From the NCBI RefSeq assembly GCF_000264905.1, contig NW_006763138.1:1699254-1763253 (forward strand): 64,000 nt of DNA. The letters run 5' to 3'. This stretch comes from Stereum hirsutum FP-91666 SS1 (Eukaryota; Basidiomycota; Agaricomycetes; Russulales; Stereaceae). This document shows positions 41,747 to 52,379 of the stretch, piece after piece (positions within the stretch are counted from its first letter, which is position 1; each line of letters starts with the position of its first letter). A program made the position numbers and the translations under genes. The notes beneath the pieces were generated by a model that made no database searches, had not been told where the DNA came from, and saw only the letters and a program-made list of their open reading frames with translations.

Positions 41747-43213
41747 ATGTCCTCATCGACATCCGACTTCCCCTACCCCACCAACTTCTTCTCCTCAATG
41801 CCCCTACCAGGCCAAGAAAACGGTCCCAACACCTTCAAACCCGTGCTCGACAAGCTCGTCCGCACACCAGAGTACTTCCGACCCGCCGACCTCAAGTCCG
41901 CTTTGGACCACATCTTCGAGCCGGGATGCGTCCTGCCTGCTCAAATCGGCGCCTTCCTGATGGCGCTGCATTTGTTGAGAATAGAGCGGAGGCCGGAGAT
42001 GTTGGCGGCTGCGGCGGATGTGTTGAGGAAGAGGGCGTTGAAGGCTGCGATTGAGGATTGGGATAAGGATTTTGTGGTTGATATTGTGGGGACGGGTGGG
42101 GATGGACATAATACGTTCAATGTTAGTACGACGGCGGCTGTCGTTGCTGCTGGTGCTGGCGCACGGGTTATCAAGGTGAGGATCATTTTTATTTGCTGGA
42201 ATTGTATCCATAGCTCTGGGGAAGCGCAAATGCTACTCCATCCGACGTGGTCTTCTGCCCGTACCAATTTCCGACTAGTCGGAGGTAATCTGTGGCTTGC
42301 CACACGAGCTAGATATAGTTACGCCACACGGTGTCGATAGAGCATCTACTCTAGAGGCTCGGTAATGTCGAGATACAGTCATATTCTTGAACATCTTATT
42401 TCACCAGCGCGAGACGATACAGCACCCATTTCTGACCACATCCTCCCACAGCACGGCAGTCGCGCCTCGACCTCCTCCTCCGGCTCCGCCGACCTCCTCC
42501 AATCCCTGAACTGCCTCTTCGTCCCCCCAACTGTCGACACGCCCATGCCCATCTCCCGCATCCCCTTCACCTTTATCCTCGCCCCGCACTACCACCCCTC
42601 CCTGGCCTTCCTCGCACCCTACCGCAAATCCCTCCCCTTCCGCACCATGTTCAACGTCCTCGGCCCGCTCATCAATCCCGCCAATCCACGCGGAATGGTC
42701 CTCGGCGTCGCCGAACGCGAACTCGGAATGACCTTCGCACATTCGCTTCAGGACAGTGGAGTCGAGCGTGCGCTCGTCGTCTGTGGTGCGGAGGGATTGG
42801 ACGAGATCTCGTGTGCGGGGGATACGTACGTTTGGGAGTTGAAGAGCGGCCAGATCAGCGAGACGAGGATTAATCCGACTATGTTCGGGTTGAAGGCGCA
42901 TTTGTTGGCGGAGGTGGCGGGGGGGACGCCGGAGGAGAATTCGAGGACGTTTAGGGAGCTGTTGAGGTCTGGGAGCGATATTCCGGAGAGGTTGACGGCT
43001 GTGTTGGATTTCGTGCTTATGAATGCGTCGGCGCTGCTGGTTGTTGCTGGGGTGGCGAAGGATTATATAGAGGGGACGAAGCTGGCGAGGGAGTCGATTG
43101 TTTCGGGGAAGGCGTGGGAGGCATTGGAGACGTTCAGGAAAGAGGGAGAGCGGGTGGCGGACGAGGCGTTCCCTAACAGGGACAGAAGCCTCCCGGTGAA
43201 GAATATCTTCTAG
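41747..43213 (+). CDS. TRP4: Anthranilate phosphoribosyltransferase
   Basis: Exons 41747-42175 and 42452-43213 give 396 residues; the 276-nt intron is long for this window. It transfers ribose phosphate from PRPP to anthranilate, the second step of tryptophan synthesis. The PRPP/Mg loop is VGTGGDGHNTFNVST (114-128), followed across the intron by KHGSRASTSSSGSADLL. Further on are FLAPYRKSLPFRTMFNVLGP (anthranilate side) and VVCGAEGLDEIS. The last helices run to VKNIF. An ATG with good context opens the protein. HIS1 follows on the same strand 298 bp downstream. Confidence 0.93.
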
Positions 43214-43398
43214 AGTAGTGTATTCACAAAATTGTAACGAGTAGAAGAGACAGTGTTCTACGGACTGGTGGAGCCAATTCCTCGGTTCCTCTTGAACTTG
43301 GGCACGCCACAGTGGCGTCACGCACGTGGTCCCCAATTTGCGGCGAACCCATTTTCATTTTCCGAAATTTCTTTGCCGAGTCCATTCAATTCAGCCAG

Positions 43399-43404
43399 TG
43401 ACTC
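43399..43404 (+). promoter_or_regulatory. Gcn4-type core upstream of HIS1
   Basis: TGACTC (GTGACTCG in context), about 108 bp before the HIS1 ATG. A matching core lies at a similar distance before TRP4. Confidence 0.4.
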
Positions 43405-43511
43405 GACGCTCACCTTCAAAAACGCTCAGGCCTCCATCGAACCCAATTCTTTATCTACCAGCCTACACACTCATCTGCGCTCACATTAAAATCTTGGTTC
43501 ATACTCTAAAG

Positions 43512-44807
43512 ATGGCAGGCATGGCTTTGAGTGAGCCTCTTACCGCTTTCGTCTGTGGCCCCGATGTCTGACTTACTGACTTTAGGATGGCGGCGATGTT
43601 GATGTCTAGATCCTGAAACGCTCGACGGTCGCTTGCTTTTCGCGATTCCGAAAAAAGGTGGGATATCTCAGGATACGAAACAAAAAAAAATGAGATGAGG
43701 CTGACGAGGATGTATGTCCAGGCCGGCTGCACGAAAAATGTCTGGAGATACTCTCTGGTACGTTGTACGAGACTTATTCCTTACCGAATGGATTCCTCAT
43801 ACTCGTCCGTGCCCAGGCGCTGATATTCAATTCCGGAGACACAACCGCCTCGACGTCGCCCTCGTCCTAAACCACCCAATCGCACTGTACGTACCCACCA
43901 CCCATCCCCTCCCTCCTCCGCACCTGACTCACACTCACATCTTGCAAAAAAAAACCCCACACAGCGTCTTCCTCCCCGCCTCCGACATCCCCTCCTTCGT
44001 CGGCAAAGGTAACGTCGACCTCGGGATAACAGGCCACGACGTCATCCTCGAATCACAAATGCAAGCCCACGTCACCGAGGCCCTCCGTCTGGGCTTCGGG
44101 AAATGCGCCCTACAAGTACAAGTACCTGAAGCGGGCGCGATCCGCACGGTGGAGGATTTGGCGGGGAAGAGGGTCGTGACGAGCTTTGAGGTGCTCGCGG
44201 GGGCGTATTTTGGGGAGATCGATAAGAGGCTGGGCTTGGGGTTGGGTGCGGGTGGGGAGGGAGAGAAGACGAAGATTGAGTATGTGGGGGGAAGTGTGGA
44301 GGCTGCGTGTTCGTTAGGGCTTGCGGATGGGATCGGTGCGTTGTCTTTCAATTCTTCTGTGTTTCCTTTGTAGTGGGGAAAGGAGACTAATGCTGTCATG
44401 TTATGGATACAGTCGATCTCGTCGAGTCAGGCGAGACCATGCGAGCAGCAGGTCTCCATCCCATCGCCACAGTCCTCCAAACCGAAGCCGTCCTCATCAA
44501 ATCCTCAACACCCAAACACCCCGGCCTCACCCCCCTCATCGACCTCATCACCTCCCGCATCGCCGGCATCATCGCCGCCTCGCGCTTCGTCATCTGCGAA
44601 TACAACGTCCCGCGTTCGCTGCTGAGCCAGGCTACGGCCGTGACGCCGGGACGGAGGGCGCCGACGATCAGTCCGTTGGAGGATAGCGATTGGGTTGCGG
44701 TGAGTGCGATGGTGGAGAAGAAGAAGCAGGCGACGGTGATGGATGAGTTGGTCAGGATTGGGGCGGAGGATATCATGATCTTCAATTTGGATAATTGCAG
44801 AGTCTGA
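43512..44807 (+). CDS. HIS1: ATP phosphoribosyltransferase
   Basis: Six exons: 43512-43530 (19 nt), 43610-43657, 43722-43757, 43817-43886, 43965-44335 and 44413-44807. All junctions are GT-AG and in phase; product 312 residues. First enzyme of histidine synthesis, joining ATP and PRPP. Start MAGMALNPETLDGRLLFAIP leads into KKGRLHEKCLEILSGADIQF. Then come FLPASDIPSFVGKGNVDLGI, GFGKCALQVQVPEAG, VDLVESGETMRAAG (the PRPP loop), TPGRRAPTISPLED and a regulatory C-terminal domain ending NLDNCRV. Length matches the fungal enzyme. A decayed copy of the 3' end lies at 48670-48820. Confidence 0.93.
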
Positions 44808-45405
44808 GGGTCTCAGCGTTCAGGGCGTGGCGACGAATGTGTGGGGTGAGTATACGCTAGAAGGGAAGCATGTATGAAAATGTAATGTCCGACATAGATG
44901 CCTAGGTCTGTCCAGATCTGCTTGTGTGCTCCAACGAACCGCGTGTTTTGAAGTTTCTTTGTTCAGTGTCTCGTTAGAAAGCCAATCATTGTGGGCGACC
45001 GGGTAACGTGAACGATGTACTTATACTATCATCGTGGACCGGCATTCTGGCGGAGTGTCTCCTTTGTCTGTTCCTTCCAGGATTGAGTTTCACACGGCAC
45101 GAAATCGATGTCCTCCTTTGTCGTACGACAGACCTGCTCGAGCTACAGAGCCATGGCCACTACTTACCTTTCTAGGTCTGTCCAGGCCTCGTGGTGTCCT
45201 CTGGTGGTGCGAAAAGTTCTTCTTAGCGTCATTGTTCAGTGCCTCATCCAAGAGCCGATCAGTGAGGGAGCAAATTCCTGGCAAGTACAATAGACGTACG
45301 TATATCATCATCTCGGATTGGCGTTCTGGTGAAGAGTCTAAAGCGATCAGTACCGTATGGGTCCAATCTTCCTCGTGTTGCGGAGGATGGTTACCGTCTC
45401 TACGT

Positions 45406-45420
45406 GTGATGACATCGCAC
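45406..45420. promoter_or_regulatory. Imperfect palindrome in module B, copy 1
   Basis: GTGATGACATCGCAC; the halves GTGATG and CATCGCAC are inverted copies apart from one inserted base. Conserved in all three B modules while the flanks diverge, so it is a candidate transcription factor site. Confidence 0.4.
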
Positions 45421-45553
45421 AACGGACTGGATTTTTATGGCCTAGCTTGGATGTGAACGGGAAGGAAGTATTCCCTTCCCGATCCAAAGCAACTCGTACC
45501 GGGTAGGTCCCATCCTGCCTCGTGCTGCGGGAGTATGGTTACCGTCTCTACGT

Positions 45554-45568
45554 GTGATGACATCGCAC
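45554..45568. promoter_or_regulatory. Imperfect palindrome in module B, copy 2
   Basis: Identical to the site at 45406-45420 and about 80 bp upstream of the TATA box. Confidence 0.4.
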
Positions 45569-45636
45569 AAGGGATTGGTCTGTTATGGTCTAGCTTGGTT
45601 ATGAGCCAGAAGCGAATGTCCCCCTCTTCGCACACA

Positions 45637-45642
45637 TATAAA
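45637..45642 (+). promoter_or_regulatory. TATA box of the first acidic-repeat gene
   Basis: TATAAA within CACACATATAAAG, 66-71 bp before the ATG. The same context occurs before the paralogue. Confidence 0.6.
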
Positions 45643-45707
45643 GCACTCGTCCTCATCGTTTCTTTGTTCCCTACCCGCAGATTCCTAGCCTTTCCTCCTT
45701 TGTCGCC

Positions 45708-47743
45708 ATGCCCGCTCACTCAACACTGAAAGGCTGGACGCATACCAATCAAGAATCCTCTCTCCCATCGGTCGATACAACACAGCTAGCAGATCACCAA
45801 TACTCCCCAGTAATATCGTCTTCTCAACTGCTCGATGAAGATAAAGTGAATTCAGGACGCCTAGATCATCTCCTCCCGTCCCTCTCAAGCCCTGATTACC
45901 GCCCACTTGTTTGCCTATGGGAGCAAGTTCGAGTCGAGTGTCCCCTCCTATACGACGGCGCGGTTTCAAGTGATGTGGACTCTCTGTCCTCCCTCATTCA
46001 GCTCGCAGATTGGCTCGCGGATTGGTTTTCGAAAAAATTAGCTAGGCTTGAGGGGGGCGGTCGCCCCGGGTTCAGGGAGCCGCGGAAGCTGCCCGAGCTC
46101 ACTAGGCTGAGAGCATGGATTCTTGTGACGATACGGAAACAAGTCGAGAAGGATTTGGGGGTTGCGAAGCCTCGCCGGGGCCGGGCGGCGCAGAAGACGG
46201 ACAAGAAGAAGAGAACAGCGAGGCCCGAGGACGAGCGGCTGCGTATCAAGCTCACTATGTATACAACCGCGTTGAGGCTTGTACAGACCTGGAGCAGCTT
46301 ACTCCGGAAGAGAAAGGATTCTTTGGTCTCCCAAGTGGTGCGTTCCCAGGCGCGCTATACTCTCTTTTTCAAGCGTGTCTAATTATCGTTCTCTCACCAA
46401 CGTTCAGGTTCAAGATGATGAATCCTCGCGTATGGTATGATGTTCCACAATTGTTCGTCTTTTTACGTGCTTCTGATTCTCGTATCACACTCCAGGATCC
46501 GTCGACGGTCTTTGCCAATTCGAAATTGTTTGACTCATCGGAACAACAAGCTTCGATCGTTGAGCAGGACCATTCTCCATCCGCTAGTCCTGCCACTGCC
46601 ACTCCACCATCTCCTGCACGTGACCGATCTCCTGCTCTTGCACTCTCTCTTGATCCAGCGTCAATCGCTCCAGCTAGTCCAGTCCTCTCTGCTCCAATTC
46701 CGATGGTGACATATTCTCCATCCGCTGAGACGTCTCTCCCTCAAACCCAAGACGACTACGGAGAGTTCGGTCCCATCACAGACTTCCTGGACCCATTGGC
46801 GTACTGGGATTCTTCCGATTACACGGAACCATTGGCGGCACTGCTCCCTGCTCCGAACACAATGGCTACATATTATCCATCAGATGAGACACCTCTCCCT
46901 CCAATCCAAGACGACTACGGAGATTTAGATGCCTTCACAGGTTTCTTGAACCCAATGGCTCAGGCTTACTTGAATTCTTTCGAACCGACGCAACCCTTGA
47001 TGGCACTGCTCTCTGCTCCCATCGCGGTGGCTCCAGTTCCGCCCCCTTCTCTTGCACGAGTCTCTCCTGATCTAGCTTCGACCGCTCCAGCCAGTCCACT
47101 TTTCTCTGCTCCAATTACGACGGCGACATATTCTCCATCGGCTGACACGCCTCTCGCTCAAATCCAAGACGAATCCGGAAATATCGACTACGTCACAGAC
47201 TTCCTGAACTCGTCGGCTTACTGGGACTCTTTCGAATCCACGCAACCATTGGCGCCACTGCTCCCTCCTGCGATCACGATGGCTCCAGTCCCGTCCTCTT
47301 CTCTTGCGCACTCCCTTAATCTAGCTTCGACCGCTCCAGCTAGTCCACTTCTCCCTGCTCCAAGTACGATGGCTGCATATTCTCCATTCGCTGAGACGCC
47401 TCTTTATCAAAATCAAGATGACAACGGAGATTTCGATACCCTCACAGACTTCATGAACCCATTGGCGTACTTGGACTCTTTCGAATCGGCGCAACCCTTG
47501 GAGGCAATACTCCCTGCTCCAATCACGATGGCTCCAGTTCCGTCCCCTTCTCTTGCGCGCTCTCCTGATCCAGCTTGGACCGCTCCAGCTAGTCCGGTCA
47601 TCCCTGCTCCAATTACGATGGCGACATATTCCCCATCAGTTGAGACGCCCCTCCTTCAAATTGAAGACGACGACAGAGGTTACAATACTTTCATGGACTT
47701 CATGGACCCATTGGCCTACTGGAACTCTTTCATGTCGACCTAA
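45708..47743 (+). CDS. Acidic-repeat protein, paralogue 1
   Basis: Exons 45708-46337, 46408-46434 (27 nt) and 46496-47743 encode 634 residues. The N-terminal 210 residues form a domain shared with the gene at 49339: LKGWTHTNQESSLPSV, PDYRPLVCLWEQVRVECPL, YDGAVSSDVDSLSSLIQLAD, a Lys/Arg-rich stretch (KPRRGRAAQKTDKKKRT), and a predicted helix ending LLRKRKDSLVSQV. The C-terminal half has about five repeats of 50-85 residues built on YSPSAETPLPQ, acidic D..GDFD, FTDFLNPLAYWDSF and QPLAALLPAP. Acidic residues interleaved with Phe, Trp and Leu are typical of transcription activation domains; this reading is an inference. Basic patches could be nuclear signals. No known DNA-binding fold is recognised. 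Confidence 0.8.
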
Positions 47744-48669
47744 CCCTTGGCGACCATTCATCACCCTATCAATCCGGTACGAAATTATCTCCAAAGGATA
47801 TTCGTTGATGTGTGCTCTACTTCATAACGACGCCGATAACGAGTCGACTTTTTTCTTCTCGCGCGCTGCTTTTAAATTACGCTATTTCTTGACGGTTATG
47901 ACTGGTTCTGGCTACGGTGCTTTGTTTGAATAATCTCTGATATGTACAAATTAGTCGAACAGTAGTATGTGGATTGCATTGTTTTGCGTTCCTGATCAAC
48001 CGACCGCTGTGTTGTTCTTTCGCTTGCCTGTGTGAATCGGTTCAGTCGTATTCCTTCCTTTCTTCCTAACTGACAGCCCGTCAGACGCTTTCGCTGAGAG
48101 CATGACAAAGTCTACACCATCTGTGGTGGGCATCGTTCCTCACGCTAGTTTCGCTCCGCGCGTGTCCTCGGACGAACGTCCGAGTTTCTTCCGCTATGGA
48201 ACCACAAAGCGGCTTGACAATCCCGGATTCCTACCCACGTTTCTCTCAGTGCCAAGCGGTACCTCGATTATCCTATGACTATCGATGGATACGTACGCCT
48301 CCGGTTCCATCAACGACTTTTAAAGTGGGATGTGGCACCGGCCACCGTGCCACGACTCCCGTAAATAAAGTACTTGTGTCGAGAGGAAGATGTCGGATCG
48401 TGTTCCTAATATATGACGACGACGACGGCTTGAAAGAATTCGCTACTCTTGTCTTCCGCGTGTGGACGACGAGGTGGACGGACTCGCGACTGAAGCAGGA
48501 TAGTAAGTAACGCGGCGAGGCTCGTGACGGCAATCACCGAAAAAACTCGTCACCGCTGACTCAGCCTGTGTCCCTCGGTTGCCTTTTTGGCGATCTTGAA
48601 CGTTGAATATCTCATGCCCTAATTATATAGGCCACGGCTACGCTGTCGACTGAGGACGTCAACAATCGG
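47744..48669. other. 3' flank of paralogue 1, duplicated downstream of paralogue 2
   Basis: No gene. Blocks such as TTCTTGACGGTTATGACTGG, GATATGTACAAATTAGTCGA and TTGCATTGTTTTGCGTTCCT recur after the gene ending at 51458 in the same order. A later block with CGGATTCCTACC and CTATGACNATCGA recurs near 52030-52130. Confidence 0.6.
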
Positions 48670-48820
48670 ACTGGAGAATCAGCTATTGGGTTGCGGTCCA
48701 TCCAACATTAATGGTGGAGAAACGGAGGCAGGCAACTGGTGTATCGGCGGCTGAGAATATCTACATAGACTCGGAGGGCATCTTCAGGGTTTCCGGACCG
48801 TGTTGGGGCGTGTAGGGGGA
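48670..48820 (+). pseudogene. Decayed 3' end of HIS1
   Basis: ATTGGGTTGCGGT at 48687 and ATGGTGGAGAAACGGAGGCA at 48712 align with the last exon of HIS1 (ATTGGGTTGCGGTG and ATGGTGGAGAAGAAGAAGCA), followed by looser matches past the HIS1 stop. The frame is broken by substitutions and indels. It marks the start of the second unit of the segmental duplication. Confidence 0.6.
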
Positions 48821-49338
48821 GCGTACGATTACAAAACAAGCACCTATGCATATGTCTAGGTCCTGGTCTGTCCAGGCCTGTTTATTTTCTCCGATGGAGC
48901 GCATTCCTCTTAGCGTCTTTGTTCCTCGCAGTAGGGAGCCAATCAGTGAGGAGGCCGGCTCTGTGGTTAACAGAAGGACGTACGTATACCATTATTGCGG
49001 ACCGGTATTCTGGCGAAGAGCACATCCATTGTCTGCCCTTGCAGGGTCGAATTTCACACGTTCGAAGATCATTGTCCTCCTGTGTTGCATGGCGGCTTCA
49101 GACGGCTTCCTCGATCTAAATCGATTCGTACCGTGTGGGTCCTTTCCGCCTCATGTTGCGGGAGTATGATTACCATCTCTACCGTGTGATGACATCGCAT
49201 AAAGCACTGGTTGTTTATGGTCTAGCTTGGATGTGAGCAGGAAGTGAACGTCCCCTCTCCGCACACATATAAAACATGCGTCCATATCGCTTCTTTGTTC
49301 CCTCCCCGCTGATTCCTAGCCTTTCCTACTTTATCACC
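48821..49338 (+). promoter_or_regulatory. Promoter region of paralogue 2
   Basis: Contains single copies of module A (about 48866-49075) and module B (about 49126-49250) described for paralogue 1, and a TATA box at 49268-49273 (TATAAA), 66-71 bp before the ATG. Confidence 0.55.
49186..49199. promoter_or_regulatory. Imperfect palindrome in module B, copy 3
   Basis: GTGATGACATCGCA; matches the sites at 45406 and 45554 except for the last base. Confidence 0.4.
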
Positions 49339-51458
49339 ATGCCCGCTTACTTAACACTGAAAGGCCAGACGTATACAGGTGAAGAACACTCTCTCCCATC
49401 GGTCAATAAACCAAAGCCAGCAAAACCCCAAAACTCCGCAGAAACATCGTCTTCCAAAGTGTTCGATGAAAGGCGGCTCCTCGTGGACGGACTCCTTCCA
49501 TCCACCCAACGCCCTGATTACCACGTCACATTCGTCGGCTTATGGAGGAAAGTTCGTACGGAGTATCCCCTCATATACGACGGCGCCATTTCAAGCGACG
49601 TGGACTCTTTTACCTCCCTCATTCAGATCGCAGATTGGTTCTCTGATTTCTTCTCGACAAGATTAGCTTGCCTTCAGGAGGGCGAGCGCCGCGGGTCCAA
49701 GGCGCAGCTCCCCTCGAAGCTGCCCGAATTTGCTAGGCTGAATGCATGGATCCTCAAGAAGGCACGGGACCAAGCCCATAAGGATTTGGGCATCGTGAAG
49801 CCTCGCCGGGCGGAGCAGACGACGGACAAGAAGAAGAAGATGAGGGTGAGACCCAAGGATGAAATGCTGCGTATCAAGCTCTCTATGTACACAGCCGCGT
49901 TGACGCTCGTACATACCTGGAAAAACTTACTCCAGAAAAGAAAGGATTCTTTGGTCTCCCAAGTGGTGCGTTCCCAGAAAAAAGTCTACTCTCTTTCCCA
50001 GCACGTCTAATTATCGTTCCGTCCCCAACGTTCAGGTTCACGTTGATGAATCCTCGCATATGGTATGTTATCCCACAATTGTTTGTCTTTTTACGTGCTT
50101 CTGATCCTCGTATCACACTCCAGAATCCGTCGACGGTCCCTGCCAATTCGCAGTTGCTTAGATGGCTGGAACAACAAGCTGCGATCGTGTATCAGGATCG
50201 TTCTCCATTCTCTAGTCCTACCATAGCCACTCCACCCTCCCCTGCTCTTGCAATCTATCCTGATGCAGCTGGGACCACTCCAGCCAGTACAGTTCTCCCT
50301 GCTTCAATTACTAAGGCTCCAGATTCTCCGTCAGCTGAGGTTTCTCTCCCTCAAACCCAAGGCGACTACGGAGATTTCGATTCCTTCACAGACTTCATGG
50401 ACTCATTGTTTTACTGGGATTCTTTCGATTCGACGCAACCCTTGGCAACACTGCTCTCTGCTCCGAACACGATGGCTACATATTCTCCATCGGCTGAGAC
50501 GCCCGCGCTCGTTGATCAGGATCATTCTCCGTCCTCTAGTCCCGCCACCGCCACCGCCACTCCACCCTCCCCTGCTCCGGTGCCGTCCCCTTCTCTTGCA
50601 ATGCAGACTGAGATACCTCTCCCTCAAATCAAAGACGAACCCGTAGATCTCGATTCATTCATGGACTTGCTGAACTGGGATTCCTTTGGATCGACGCAAC
50701 CCTTGGCGGCACTGCTCCCTGTTCCGATTACGACGCCTACATATTTTCCATCAGCTGGGACGTCCGCGCTCGTTAATCAGGTTCATGCTCCATCCTCTAG
50801 TCCTGCCACCGCCACCGTCACTCCCTCATTTACTCCAGTTCCTTCCCCTTCCCTTGCGCACTCTCTTGATCCAGCTTTGGCCGCTCCAGCCAGTCTACCC
50901 CCCTCTGCTTCAGCAACGATGTCGACATATTCTCCATCGGCGGATATGCCTCTCCCTCAGATCAAAGACGAACCCATAGAATTCGATCCCTTCTTAGACT
51001 TCCTGGACCCATTTGCTTGCTGGAATTCTTTCGAATCGATGCGACCCTCAGCGACCCTGCTCCCTGCTCCGAACACGATGGCTATGTATTCTCCATCAGC
51101 TGGGGCGCCCGCGCTCCCTCATCAGGATAATGCTCCATCCTCTAGTCCTGCCACCGCCACCGCCTCTGCCACGCCACGCTCCCGTGCTCCAGTTCCGTCC
51201 CCTTCTCTTGCACTCTCTCCTGAACAAGCTTGGGCCGTTCCAGATGGTCCACTTATCCCTGATCCATCTGATGAGGCGTCTCTCCATCAAATCCAAGACG
51301 AACACGGAGATTGCGATACCTTCACAGACTTCATGAATCCGTTGGCTTACTGGGATTCTTTCGTCTTGACACACTCCTCGGCGCCCATTCATCCCCCCGT
51401 CGATCCAGCAAGTATCTCCAAGGAAAATTCGTTGATGTATGCTCTCGGTCCCTTGTAG
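49339..51458 (+). CDS. Acidic-repeat protein, paralogue 2
   Basis: Exons 49339-49965, 50036-50062 (27 nt) and 50124-51458 encode 662 residues with exactly the same exon layout as paralogue 1. The start MPAYLTLKGQTYTGEEH aligns with the paralogue; the upstream in-frame ATG at 49276 lies in the leader next to the TATA box and is rejected. The N-terminal domain is well conserved (PDYHVTFVGLWRKVRTEYPL, YDGAISSDVDSFTSLIQIAD, KDLGIVKPRRAEQTTDKKKK). The repeat half has DSFTDFMDSLFYWDSFDSTQ, two copies of PLPQIKDEP followed by VDLD or IEFD, and Ser/Pro/Ala linkers (SSSPATATATPP). PQIKDEP fits the P-x-(I/V)-K-x-E-x-P synergy-control/SUMO motif of transcription factors. The last repeat is FTDFMNPLAYWDSF. 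Function is inferred only. Confidence 0.8.
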
Positions 51459-52379
51459 AACCATCGTATACTTCAGAACGACTACGATAACGAATCGATT
51501 TTCTCTCGCACGCGCTCCTTTTGAATTACGCTCCTTTCTTGACGGCTATGACTGGTTCTGCTTCCGGCCACGGTGCTTTGTTTGAATACCTTCCGCTCTT
51601 TTGAATTTCTGATATGTACAAATTAGTCGAACAATTATATGTGGTTTGCATTGTTTTGCGTTCCTGGTCACCGACCATTGTGTTGGCAGGTGTTGGCTAC
51701 GGTTCGGCCTTGTGGCCGGCTCTTTCTTTCCCGAAAGAAAGGATAGGTTCTTTTTCAGAGCTCTAAATGACGCACTGTGTAGCCTCAGCAGAGTCGCGCT
51801 GGTTCCCCGGCCTCGTCTTCCCTACACGGCTACGCTCGTTCTTCTGCACGGTCGCACCCAAGATACTGCTCACCGCTGAGGCCTTTCTCTCCGCTTCCAT
51901 GATACTTTTTCGGTGGCCTGTATACATTTACTCGGTCGTCGAGTGACTTTCACCTAACTTCCAACCTTACAGACGCTTTTGCGGAGAACGGCTCTTCCGC
52001 TCTGAGTCCACAAAGTGGCTTGACGAGCTCGGATTCCTACCTCTGGCCTCAAGGCCTCAGTATCAAGCTGTATTTCACCTGTCCTATGACAATCGACGAA
52101 TACATACGACTCCGGATCCACCAACGTCGGCCCTAAGCGTTTATTGCTCACCTTCAAACACCGATAGATCAGTGAAGCAGTAAAAGTGAGAGACACGTTC
52201 GACGCCACAAAGTATTTTCGGGAACTACTGCAAACACGTTATAAATACGTCCGAACTCCTACAAGAATAAAACAAGTATCGACATCGATAAGAAAGAGAA
52301 GGTTATGTCCGTTTGATATACCATAACTCGAACTGGTACGTATAAATAGACCTGGATGCTCAAGGTACGGAACGCAGCT
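51459..52379. other. 3' flank of paralogue 2
   Basis: Second copy of the downstream blocks seen at 47744-48350. It also contains a short perfect hairpin (CTTTCTTTC, two C, GAAAGAAAG) at about 51722-51741. No gene recognised; the last part is the 3' flank of the minus-strand gene at 52380. Confidence 0.5.

Larger units (their letters stand above)
44808..45707 (+). promoter_or_regulatory. Promoter region of the first acidic-repeat gene, with duplicated modules
   Basis: Two kinds of module are repeated here. Module A (about 44903-45110 and 45173-45345) starts CTAGGTCTGTCCAG and includes a TTCTGGNGGAG/GAAGAG-like stretch. Module B (about 45347-45470 and 45494-45615) contains GTGATGACATCGCAC and GGCCTAGCTTGG or GTCTAGCTTGG. 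One A and one B copy recur upstream of the paralogue (48866-49250). A TATA box follows at 45637. Confidence 0.6.
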
